In this document: positions 36,510 to 43,875 of the stretch, piece by piece
Layout of the letters: each line of letters begins with the position of its first letter
How positions within the stretch are numbered: the stretch's first letter is position 1
Assembly: GCF_004365965.1 (NCBI RefSeq)
Contig: NZ_SOEB01000002.1
Coordinates: 1-64,000 of the forward strand
Source of the DNA: Rhodovulum visakhapatnamense
GTDB taxonomy: Bacteria > Pseudomonadota > Alphaproteobacteria > Rhodobacterales > Rhodobacteraceae
Direction of reading: 5' to 3'
DNA: 64,000 bases
Position numbers and translations under genes: made by a program
Notes under the pieces: model-generated
What the model was told of the DNA's origin: nothing
The model's input: only the letters and a program-made list of their open reading frames with translations
The model's database searches: none

Positions 36510-37502
36510 ATGCGGCCGGGGCGGCGGAACCTTGTGACCGATGTGGCGGGGCTGAGGGTCGGCCAGGCCGGGGATGTGCGGGTGAAGACCGGCGTGACGG
36601 TTCTTTTGGGCGACGCGCCCTTCGTGGCCGGGGTGCATGTGATGGGCGGCGCGCCCGGCACCCGCGAAACCGATCTTCTGGCGCCCGACCGGCTGGTGCA
36701 GGAAATCGATGCGCTGGTGCTGTCGGGCGGGTCGGCCTTCGGGCTCGATGCCGCGGCGGGGGTGGTCGAGGGGCTGCGCGCCATGGGGCGCGGCTTCGAG
36801 GTCGCGGGGCAGCGGGTGCCCATCGTGCCGGGCGCGATCCTGTTCGATCTGGCGAATGGCGGCCACAAGGACTGGGACGAGGCGCCCTATCGCGCGCTTG
36901 GCCGCGCGGCGCTGGCAGCGGCAAGCGAAGAGATCGAGCTGGGCAGCGCGGGCGCGGGGCTGGGCGCCACCACGGCGGATCTGAAGGGCGGGCTCGGCTC
37001 GGCCTCGCTGGTGCTGGAGAGCGGCATCACCGTCGGCGCGCTGGTTGCGGTCAATGCGCTGGGGTCTGCGGTCATGGGCGGCGGGCCGGAATTCTGGGCC
37101 GCGCCCTTCGAGATCGGGGACGAGTTCGGCGGGCGCGGTGTCGGGCGGCACGACCCTCTGGCCGAGCCACGCCCCGAGGCAAAGCTTGGCCAGTCGACGA
37201 CCATCGCCATCGTCGCGACCGATGCGGCGCTGACCCAGGCGCAGGCGACGCGGATGGCGGTCGCGGCCCATGACGGCATGGCCCGCGCGCTGGTGCCGAG
37301 CCATACGCCTTTCGACGGCGATCTGGTCTTTGCCGCAGCGACCGGGGCGAAACCGCTGCCCGAAGGCGGGTACGAGGCGCTGCGGCTGGGCCATGCCGCC
37401 GCCGTCTGTCTGGCGCGGGCCATCGCGCGCGGGGTCTATCTGGCGCGCGCAGCGCCGGGCGACACAAGGCCCTGCTGGCAGGAGCTGTTCGGCCAGGACT
37501 GA
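36510..37502 (+). CDS. P1-family peptidase (DmpA/aminopeptidase-esterase-like)
   Basis: A 330-residue Ntn-type hydrolase of the P1 family. Seen blocks are NLVTDVAGLRVGQA, LLSGGSAFGLDAAAGV-like (VLSGGSAFGLDAA), VPIVPGAILFDL and GAGLGATTADLKGGLGSAS. In DmpA the precursor is cut before a Ser in the corresponding Gly-Ser segment, creating the nucleophile; here GLGSAS (161-166) is the likely site. Relatives cleave D-amino acid amides, beta-peptides or cyclic amides. I chose the ATG at 36510 (GGAAGGGGG upstream) over 36471, which would translate the dispersed repeat. The stop lies inside an 11-bp tandem repeat. Confidence 0.87.
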   Translation: MRPGRRNLVTDVAGLRVGQAGDVRVKTGVTVLLGDAPFVAGVHVMGGAPGTRETDLLAPDRLVQEIDALVLSGGSAFGLDAAAGVVEGLRAMGRGFEVAGQRVPIVPGAILFDLANGGHKDWDEAPYRALGRAALAAASEEIELGSAGAGLGATTADLKGGLGSASLVLESGITVGALVAVNALGSAVMGGGPEFWAAPFEIGDEFGGRGVGRHDPLAEPRPEAKLGQSTTIAIVATDAALTQAQATRMAVAAHDGMARALVPSHTPFDGDLVFAAATGAKPLPEGGYEALRLGHAAAVCLARAIARGVYLARAAPGDTRPCWQELFGQD

Positions 37503-37530
37503 GCCAGGACTGAGCCAGGACTGAGCCAGG
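37492..37530 (+). repeat. 11-bp tandem repeat over the P1 peptidase stop codon
   Basis: The unit GCCAGGACTGA is repeated perfectly at 37492, 37503 and 37514 and starts a fourth copy at 37525. The first copy contains the stop codon of the peptidase gene. Because 11 is not a multiple of three, the three TGA triplets fall in three different frames. Confidence 0.85.
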
Positions 37531-37531
37531 C

Positions 37532-38338
37532 CTAGAGCCCGTCGAGCAGCGCCCCGGTCAGCGGGCTGTCGGGCCGGGTCAGCCCCTCGATCACGTCGAA
37601 ATGGTGGCGCCCTTCATCGACGGTCAGCGCCGCCCCCGGCCAGGCCTCGGCCAGCCAGCGCGCCTGATCGACAAAGACCGGGCGTTCGTCGCCGCCAACC
37701 CAGACATGGACCGGCACATCGGCCCGCGGCGTCATCAGCGCCGGGCTTTCGGCGGCCGCCGTTGCGGCATCGAGGTGAAGCGGGCCAGCCATCTGCGTGC
37801 TCAGAAGCGGCCGCAGGTCCGAGACCGGCGAGATCGGCACCACCCGGGCGATCCGGTCCGCGGACGCGCCCGGCGCGGTATCGCCGCAAAGCATCCGCGC
37901 CACCAGATGGCCGCCCGCCGAATGCCCGGCCAGCACCAGCGGCCCGCCGGGGACGCGGCTGGCGATGGCCTCGACCGCCGCGCGGATATCGGCGGTGATG
38001 TCGGGGATCGCGACCTCGGGGGCCAGCCGGTAGGACGGCATCGCCACCGCCCAGCCCCGCGCCACGGCCCCCGCCGCCAGATGCGACCAGAGCGAGCGGT
38101 CGAACTTCATCCAGTAGCCGCCATGGACAAACACCACGAGCCCGCTAGGTTCTGCCTCGGGCAGGAACAGATCGAAGCCCTGCCGCGGATGGGGTCCGTA
38201 ACTTTGCCCCGTCTGGCCCCGTGCCCTGGCCCGGAATGCCGCGGCCTCTGCGGCCCAGCGCGGCGGGTAGGCTTCGGCGGACGGGATATAAGGGGCGTTG
38301 GCATAGGCGTCGTCCCAGTCGATGGCTTCTTCTTGCAT
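37532..38338 (-). CDS. Alpha/beta-hydrolase, arylformamidase-like
   Basis: A 268-residue hydrolase. The oxyanion motif HGGYW is at 72-76, the nucleophile elbow GHSAGG has Ser140, an acid lies in VGGDERPVF and the catalytic His in GRHHFDVI. HGGYW with YRLAPEV is typical of kynurenine formamidase-like and carboxylesterase-like enzymes. No tryptophan-degradation gene is near, so an amide or ester of the neighbouring catabolic route is a fair alternative. ATG 38338 is preferred; ATG 38359 in frame adds seven residues. Its stop lies two bases from the tandem repeat. Confidence 0.82.
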   Translation of the reverse strand: MQEEAIDWDDAYANAPYIPSAEAYPPRWAAEAAAFRARARGQTGQSYGPHPRQGFDLFLPEAEPSGLVVFVHGGYWMKFDRSLWSHLAAGAVARGWAVAMPSYRLAPEVAIPDITADIRAAVEAIASRVPGGPLVLAGHSAGGHLVARMLCGDTAPGASADRIARVVPISPVSDLRPLLSTQMAGPLHLDAATAAAESPALMTPRADVPVHVWVGGDERPVFVDQARWLAEAWPGAALTVDEGRHHFDVIEGLTRPDSPLTGALLDGL

Positions 38339-38392
38339 CCCCGTTCCCCCTGCCTCCATGCTGCACCGAAAATATCCAAGGGAGAATGACCG

Positions 38393-39865
38393 ATGCTTGC
38401 ACGCGACCTCAAGAGCCTTCTCAAGGACCCGGGCCTGCTGGCCACCGATGCCTATCTCGCCGGGGACTGGGTCGGGGCCGATGACGGCGCGAGTTTCGCC
38501 GTGACGAACCCGGCCAATGGCGAGACCATCTGCCAGGTGCCCGACATGGGCCGGGCCGAGGCCGCCCGCGCCATCGAGGCCGCCGCCGCCGCCCAGAAGG
38601 GCTGGGCCGCGAAGACCGCGAAAGAGCGCGCCGGCGTGCTGCGCAAGTGGTACGACCTGATGACGGCCGCGCAAGAGGATCTGGCGCTGATCCTGACCGC
38701 CGAAATGGGCAAGCCGCTGGCCGAGGCCCGGGGCGAGATCGCCTATGGCGCCTCCTTCGTCGAATGGTTCGCCGAAGAGGCCAAGCGGATCTATGGCGAG
38801 ACCATTCCGGGCCATCAGCCCGACAAGCGCCTGACCGTGATCCGCCAGCCGGTGGGGGTGGTGGCCGCGATCACGCCCTGGAACTTCCCCAATGCGATGA
38901 TCACCCGGAAAGCGGCGCCCGCGCTGGCTGCGGGCTGCGCGATCCTGATCAAGCCCGCGGGCGAGACGCCGCTTTCGGCGCTGGCCATGGCGGTGCTGGC
39001 CGAACGGGCGGGCCTGCCCAAGGGGTTGTTCTCGGTCATCACCTCGTCGAAATCCTCGGATATCGGCAAGGAGTTCAGCGAGAACCCGGTGGTGCGCAAG
39101 ATCACCTTCACCGGGTCGACCGAGGTCGGGCGCATCCTGCTGCGCCAGGCCGCCGACCAGGTCAAGAAATGCTCGATGGAGCTGGGCGGCAACGCGCCCT
39201 TCATCGTCTTCGACGACGCCGATCTGGATGCGGCCGTGAAGGGCGCCATAGCCTGCAAGTTCCGCAACAACGGCCAGACCTGCGTCTGCGCCAACCGGAT
39301 CTACGTGCAGTCGGGCGTCTACGACGCCTTCGCCGCCAAGCTGGCCGAGGCGGTCGGCAAGCTCAAGGTCGGCGACGGCATGGATGACGGCACCGATCTC
39401 GGCCCGCTGATCTCGGACGCCGCGCGCGAGAAGGTCGAGGCCCATCTGGCCGATGCCACCGCCAAGGGCGCCAAGGTGATCCTGGGCGGCAAGCCGCATC
39501 AGCGCGGCGGCACCTTCTTCGAACCCACCATCGTCACCGGCGCCACGCAGGAGATGCAGTTCGCCACAGACGAGACCTTCGGCCCGCTGGCGCCGCTGTT
39601 CCGGTTCGAGACCGAGGACGAGGTCATCGCCATGGCCAACGACACGATCTTCGGGCTGGCCTCGTATTTCTTCGCGCGCGACCTGAGCCGGGTCTACAAG
39701 GTGGCCGAGGCGCTGGAATACGGCATCGTCGGCGTCAATACCGGGCTGATCTCGACCGAGGTCGCACCCTTCGGGGGCGTCAAGCAGTCGGGGCTGGGCC
39801 GCGAGGGCAGCCGCCACGGGATCGAGGATTACCTCGAGATGAAATACATCTGCATGTCGGTCTGA
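38393..39865 (+). CDS. gabD: NAD(P)-dependent succinate-semialdehyde dehydrogenase
   Basis: A 490-residue ALDH very close to GabD: AEMGKPLAEARGEI, ITPWNFPNAMITRK, ELGGNAPFIVFDDADLDAA (catalytic Glu) and RNNGQTCVCANRIYVQ (catalytic Cys with the neighbouring redox Cys of GabD). It oxidises succinic semialdehyde to succinate, the last step of GABA or polyamine breakdown. It is divergent from the hydrolase gene, with 54 bases between starts; AAGGGAG precedes the ATG. A strong terminator follows. Confidence 0.93.
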   Translation: MLARDLKSLLKDPGLLATDAYLAGDWVGADDGASFAVTNPANGETICQVPDMGRAEAARAIEAAAAAQKGWAAKTAKERAGVLRKWYDLMTAAQEDLALILTAEMGKPLAEARGEIAYGASFVEWFAEEAKRIYGETIPGHQPDKRLTVIRQPVGVVAAITPWNFPNAMITRKAAPALAAGCAILIKPAGETPLSALAMAVLAERAGLPKGLFSVITSSKSSDIGKEFSENPVVRKITFTGSTEVGRILLRQAADQVKKCSMELGGNAPFIVFDDADLDAAVKGAIACKFRNNGQTCVCANRIYVQSGVYDAFAAKLAEAVGKLKVGDGMDDGTDLGPLISDAAREKVEAHLADATAKGAKVILGGKPHQRGGTFFEPTIVTGATQEMQFATDETFGPLAPLFRFETEDEVIAMANDTIFGLASYFFARDLSRVYKVAEALEYGIVGVNTGLISTEVAPFGGVKQSGLGREGSRHGIEDYLEMKYICMSV

Positions 39866-39892
39866 GACCGGCGCCCGCAGGGCGACAGAGCG

Positions 39893-39927
39893 CCGCAAGC
39901 GGGCGGGTCCCACCTGCCCGCTTGCGG
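39893..39927 (+). terminator. Strong hairpin terminator of gabD
   Basis: Left arm 39893-39908 (CCGCAAGCGGGCGGGT), loop CCC, right arm 39912-39927: a 16-bp stem with a single G-T pair. It lies 28 bases after the gabD stop and is followed by TCATTTCC, a short U-containing tail. Confidence 0.7.
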
Positions 39928-40118
39928 TCATTTCCGCCTTGACCCCGAAGGGTTAAAGGGCCGAACATCGCCCCATACGGGGCAGCGGCCCGACGCCATT
40001 GGCGGCCGCACCCGACCTCCGGGACAGGCCCTTCGCGCCCGTGCCGGACCCGGGCGCAGGACTTCCGTGACGCGGCGGCGCGACCCGTCCGAAGCCACCG
40101 ATGGGAGGATTTCATCAC

Positions 40119-42053
40119 ATGCGCTGCTTCACCATCCTGGGCCCCTCGCAGTCGGGCAAGTCGACGCTGCTGAAGGCCCTGGGCGAGCTTGAGGGCCGAC
40201 CGGTCACGGCCGCCTTCACCGACGCCCTGACCGTCAGCCAGTTCTCCTATCTGGGCGAATCCTGGGCCGGGTTCGACATCGCGGGCGGGCCCGACTTCCT
40301 GGGCCATGCGGGCGAGGCGCTGGCCGCCTCGGACGCCGCCATCCTGTGCGTGCCGCCCGACCCCGAGGCGGCGGTGCTGGCCGCGCCCTATCTGCGGCTG
40401 GTCGAACAGTCGGACGTGCCCTGCTTTGTCTTCATCAACAAGATGGACCAGGACGAGGCCCGCATCCGCGACATCGTCGGCGCGCTGCAGGCCTATGCCA
40501 ACCACCACATCGTCCTGCGCCAGGTGCCGATGCGTGACGCCGAGGGCCATGTGGTGGGCTCGGTCGATCTGGTCTCGGAACGCGCCTTCCAGTACCGCGA
40601 GGGTCAGCCCTCGAAGCTGATCGAGATCCCCTCGGACATCCAGGACCGCGAACAGGAGGCCCGGGCCGAACTGCTGGAACATCTGGCCGATTTCGACGAC
40701 AGCCTGATGGAACAGCTGATCGACGACCGCGAACCCGCCTCGGGCGAGGTCTACACCATCCTCGCCGAGGCCCATCGCGACAGCGCGATCATCGCCGCCT
40801 ATCTGGGCGCCGCCAGCCATGGCAACGGGCTGACCCGGCTGATGAAGGCGCTGCGCCACGAGGCGCCGGGGCGCGAGACCATCGGGCTCCGGCTCGGGAT
40901 CGAGGCGCCGCTGGCCGTGGGCGTCGCCTCCGACACCCGCAAGCATGTCGGCAAGTCGATCCTGATCCGGGCGCTCGGCAGCTCGATCCGGCATGGCGAG
41001 CCTCTGGCCGGCGGGTCCATCGGCAACCTGACCGGCATCGACGGCAAGCCGGTGGCCGAACCGCTCGACCCCGGCACGCTGGCGGTGGCGGTCAAGTCCG
41101 ACCATCTCGATCCGGGCATGGCCTATACCGCCGAGGGCAGCCAGCCGCTGCCGCGCTGGACCCGGGGCCGGCCGCCGACCTATCCGCGCCTGCTGTTGCC
41201 CGCGAACGAACGCGACGATGCCCGGCTTTCCGCGGCACTCGGGCGGATGGCGGCCGCGGATCCGGGGATGGAGACCACCCAGGACGGCGAGACCGGCCAT
41301 GCGGTGGTTCATCTGCAAGGCCCGATCCATCTGCGCCGGGTGCTGGCCAAGCTGGCCGAGGATTTCGGCATCGAGGCGGCCGACCAGCCGGTCTCGGGGA
41401 TCTACCGCGAAACCATCACCCGGCCCATCGAGACCCACTACCGCCACCGCAAGCAGTCGGGCGGCGCCGGGCAGTTCGCCGATGTGGTGCTGACCGTCCG
41501 GCCGCAGGGCCGGGGCGCGGGCTTTGCCTTCGACGAGACGATCAAGGGCGGCACCGTGCCCCGCAACTACATTCCCGCGGTCGAGGCCGGGGCGCGCGAG
41601 GCGATGGAACGGGGGCCGCTCGGCTTTCCGGTGGTCGATGTCGCGGTGACGCTGCTCGACGGCAAGACCCATGCGGTCGACAGCTCGGACCATGCGTTCC
41701 GCACCGCGGCCAAGGCGGGGGTGCGCGAGGCGCTCGAGCAGGCGGGCTCTGTGGTGCTGCAACCGATCGAACGGGTCGAGATCCATGTGCCGACGATCCA
41801 TTCGGGCTCGCTCGTGGCACTGATCAGCAGCCTCAAGGGCCAGGTGCTGGGCTTCGAGGCGCATCGGCGGGCGCGCGGCTGGGACGTGTTCCAGGCGCTG
41901 ATCCCGGCCGCCGCCAAGGAGGAACTGTTCCAGGCGCTGGGCGGGCTCAGCCACGGCACCGCCTGGTTCGAAAGCCATTTCGACCATTACGAGGAACTGC
42001 ACGGCAAGGATGCCGACCGCATCCGCGAAGCCCGCGCCGCCGAGCTGGCCTGA
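40119..42053 (+). CDS. EF-G-like translational GTPase with a reduced G domain
   Basis: A 644-residue relative of elongation factor G. The P-loop is GPSQSGKS (8-15), the G3 motif is DIAG (53-56) rather than DTPG-H, and G4 is NKMD (107-110). Only about 40 residues separate P-loop and G3, so the switch I segment with RGIT found in EF-G is absent. Domains II-V are present, with HRKQSGGAGQFADV (EF-G domain IV) and VEIHVPT in domain V. EF-G itself has about 700 residues. The start at 40119 has GGGAGG 10 bases upstream; ATG 40101 lies before that site. It stands alone between two hairpins. Confidence 0.88.
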   Translation: MRCFTILGPSQSGKSTLLKALGELEGRPVTAAFTDALTVSQFSYLGESWAGFDIAGGPDFLGHAGEALAASDAAILCVPPDPEAAVLAAPYLRLVEQSDVPCFVFINKMDQDEARIRDIVGALQAYANHHIVLRQVPMRDAEGHVVGSVDLVSERAFQYREGQPSKLIEIPSDIQDREQEARAELLEHLADFDDSLMEQLIDDREPASGEVYTILAEAHRDSAIIAAYLGAASHGNGLTRLMKALRHEAPGRETIGLRLGIEAPLAVGVASDTRKHVGKSILIRALGSSIRHGEPLAGGSIGNLTGIDGKPVAEPLDPGTLAVAVKSDHLDPGMAYTAEGSQPLPRWTRGRPPTYPRLLLPANERDDARLSAALGRMAAADPGMETTQDGETGHAVVHLQGPIHLRRVLAKLAEDFGIEAADQPVSGIYRETITRPIETHYRHRKQSGGAGQFADVVLTVRPQGRGAGFAFDETIKGGTVPRNYIPAVEAGAREAMERGPLGFPVVDVAVTLLDGKTHAVDSSDHAFRTAAKAGVREALEQAGSVVLQPIERVEIHVPTIHSGSLVALISSLKGQVLGFEAHRRARGWDVFQALIPAAAKEELFQALGGLSHGTAWFESHFDHYEELHGKDADRIREARAAELA

Positions 42054-42076
42054 CGCGATCCCGTCACCAACCGGCC

Positions 42077-42114
42077 CCGGGGGCCCGGGAGGCGCCAGCC
42101 TCCCGGGCCCCCGG
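42077..42114. terminator. 17-bp perfect hairpin between convergent genes
   Basis: CCGGGGGCCCGGGAGGC (42077-42093), loop GCCA, and its exact complement at 42098-42114, shortly after the EF-G-like stop. A second hairpin, CGCCTTGC (42116-42123), loop GCA, GCAAGGCG (42127-42134), follows and is next to AAAAA. The pair separates the EF-G-like and hsp20 genes and can form on either strand. Confidence 0.6.
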
Positions 42115-42233
42115 TCGCCTTGCGCAGCAAGGCGAAAAACCTCTTCTTCCGGCGTCCCCGCAATGACCGCTCGATGCGAAAGGCGCGCGGGGGGACCCGC
42201 GCGCCGCATGGGCTGTCAAGCTGGCGGGGTCGA

Positions 42234-42716
42234 TCAGACCGCCGCGCCCTCGGGCTGCTCGGCTTCCGCGCGCGCCTCGATGCGCTGCGCGCCGCCGCTC
42301 GAAATCTCGATCCGGCGAGGCTTCAGCGATTCCGGCACTTCGCGCACCAGATCCACATGCAGCATGCCATCGGCATGGGTGGCGCCGGTGACGCGCACAT
42401 GATCGGCCAGCGCAAAGCGGCGTTCGAAGGCGCGGGTCGCGATGCCGCGATGCAGGAAGCTGCGTTCGGTGTCCTCGGGCGCCTTGCGGGCCGCGATCAC
42501 CAGCGCACCGTCCTTGACCTCGACCGACAGCTCATCCGCAGCAAAGCCCGCCACGGCGACCGAGATCCGGTAGCCCTGATCCGAGGTCTTCTCGATGTTA
42601 TAGGGCGGGTAGGTCGGCTGGGCCATGTCGCTGGCCATCACCCGGTCCATCAGGTCGGCCACCCGGTCGAAGCCGACGGTGGCACGGTAAAGCGGGGCAA
42701 AATCGTAGTGACGCAT
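42234..42716 (-). CDS. Small heat shock protein Hsp20 (IbpA type)
   Basis: A 160-residue alpha-crystallin chaperone that holds unfolded proteins for DnaK/ClpB. The N-terminus MRHYDFAPLYRATVGFDRV is the IbpA signature of proteobacteria. The crystallin domain spans about 38-128 (YRISVAVAGFAADELSVEV, GALVIAARK, FERRFALADHVRV) and a tail with PRRIEI carries the I-x-I-like motif. The start at 42716 is set by GGAGGA 7 bases upstream. Its leader forms a ROSE-type RNA thermometer with a heat-shock promoter before it. Confidence 0.94.
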   Translation of the reverse strand: MRHYDFAPLYRATVGFDRVADLMDRVMASDMAQPTYPPYNIEKTSDQGYRISVAVAGFAADELSVEVKDGALVIAARKAPEDTERSFLHRGIATRAFERRFALADHVRVTGATHADGMLHVDLVREVPESLKPRRIEISSGGAQRIEARAEAEQPEGAAV

Positions 42717-42812
42717 TGTATCATCCTCCATTGAGCGATGTCGTCTATGTGTTGGCCCTCCCGATGCGGGACGGGCCGGTCTCGCGGACCCCGAAGGCGC
42801 CCGCAAAGGACA
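42717..42812 (-). promoter_or_regulatory. ROSE-type RNA thermometer in the hsp20 leader
   Basis: Read on the minus strand, the leader has three hairpins: 42778-42790 (GGTC/GACC), 42754-42777 (GGCCC/GGGCC with an inner CCCG/CGGG) and, next to the start codon, 42722-42740. In the last, CATC-G-CTC pairs with GAGGATG over an AATG loop, leaving one bulged G opposite the Shine-Dalgarno GGAGGA. The UCGCU strand matches the conserved U(U/C)GCU of ROSE elements, which melt on heating and free the ribosome site. Such elements control hsp20 genes in other alphaproteobacteria. Confidence 0.75.
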
Positions 42813-42818
42813 AGCTGG

Positions 42819-42841
42819 GAATGGACAAAATCGGTTTCAAG
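42819..42841 (-). promoter_or_regulatory. Candidate RpoH heat-shock promoter of hsp20
   Basis: On the minus strand CTTGAA (complement of 42836-42841) and CCATTC (complement of 42819-42824) are 11 bases apart. The -35 is the exact sigma-32 hexamer and the -10 resembles CCCCAT-x-T. Transcription would start near 42812, giving a leader of about 95 bases. Confidence 0.5.
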
Positions 42842-42902
42842 ACCCCACGCACCGCTCTTCCAGCAGATTTTTGGGGCCGGCCCGGCCGCCGTCTCTCCGG
42901 GT

Positions 42903-43811
42903 TCAGGGCCGCAGGAACCTGGCCCCCGCGCTACGCGCCGTTCCCGCGCCGAAGCGGCGCATCGGCGAAAGCGGGGCCTCAGACACAGGGGGCGCCGCGC
43001 TCTCTGTCCCGCCCCCCGCCAGCCGCGCGCGCAGGATCTCGAGCCCCTCCTCGACCGTGCTGCCCAGCGCCACTTTCCGCGCATCCATCTCGGCCTTGGC
43101 CGAAACCACCGACACGATCCGGGGCACCCCGTTCTCGACCCGGAAGACCGGCGCGCCCGAGGCGCCGAAATCGACGTCGCAGGACAGCATCACCACCCCG
43201 TCGATCCCGGCCAGGACGTGGCAGACCTCCTGCAGCGAGGGCACCTCGGACCGGTCGAGCGCATAGGACACCACGCCCACCGCATCGCCCTGCCCGGGCT
43301 GCGGCGCCACCCCGAAGGGCACGAGCCCCGGCAGCCGGATCGCCCGGTCAAGCTGCAAAAGCGCCAGATCGTGCCGCACCCGGCCGACCGAGGCCTCGGC
43401 GCCAGGGACATAATCGGGATGCACCGCGCCGCGCCGGATGCCGCGATAGGCCTCGGCCCGGCCGTTGCGCCAGCCCGCGCGAAACTCCATCCGCTCCAGC
43501 GGCAACCGCCCGCCGGTCGTCTTGTCGAACAGGCAATGCGCGGCGGTCAGCACCAGATCGGTGGCGATCAGCGCGCCGGTACAGAACCCCCCGCCGCCCA
43601 GTTCCAGCCGCCCGACCCCTTCCCAGCCTCGCGACTCGTCGCCGGTGACCAGCGCGTGCAGCGGCCGGTCGGCGGCTGCGGCCCATGCAGGCGGGACCGG
43701 CACCAGCGCCCCCAGGGCCAGAAGCCCCGCCCACACCGATGGCGCACGGGCTCTGACCCTCGGTCGGGGCCGGTCCGCAAGACGGGGGCAAAGGAAACGG
43801 CGCAGGCACAT
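42903..43811 (-). CDS. Secreted trypsin-like serine protease (S1 family)
   Basis: A 302-residue protease. A basic N-terminus and a hydrophobic signal segment (VWAGLLALGALVPVPPAWAA, ending near 46) direct it to the periplasm. The catalytic triad is H92 in LTAAHC, D148 in HDLALLQLD and S218 in GASGAPVF. The GASGAP motif replaces GDSGGP of digestive trypsins and is common in bacterial relatives. C77/C93 and C197/C211 could form disulfides. The neighbouring genes give no hint of its target. Confidence 0.85.
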   Translation of the reverse strand: MCLRRFLCPRLADRPRPRVRARAPSVWAGLLALGALVPVPPAWAAAADRPLHALVTGDESRGWEGVGRLELGGGGFCTGALIATDLVLTAAHCLFDKTTGGRLPLERMEFRAGWRNGRAEAYRGIRRGAVHPDYVPGAEASVGRVRHDLALLQLDRAIRLPGLVPFGVAPQPGQGDAVGVVSYALDRSEVPSLQEVCHVLAGIDGVVMLSCDVDFGASGAPVFRVENGVPRIVSVVSAKAEMDARKVALGSTVEEGLEILRARLAGGGTESAAPPVSEAPLSPMRRFGAGTARSAGARFLRP

Positions 43812-43875
43812 CGCTCTGCCCTAGCACCGGCTCGCGGCAATACTGCGGCATCCAGGGCGCGGCGGGGCCGCGCTG

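Noticed and set aside
38370-38382. AATATCCAAGG as a seventh copy of the dispersed motif
   Set aside because: It keeps only part of one half and lacks AAGAAGAA.
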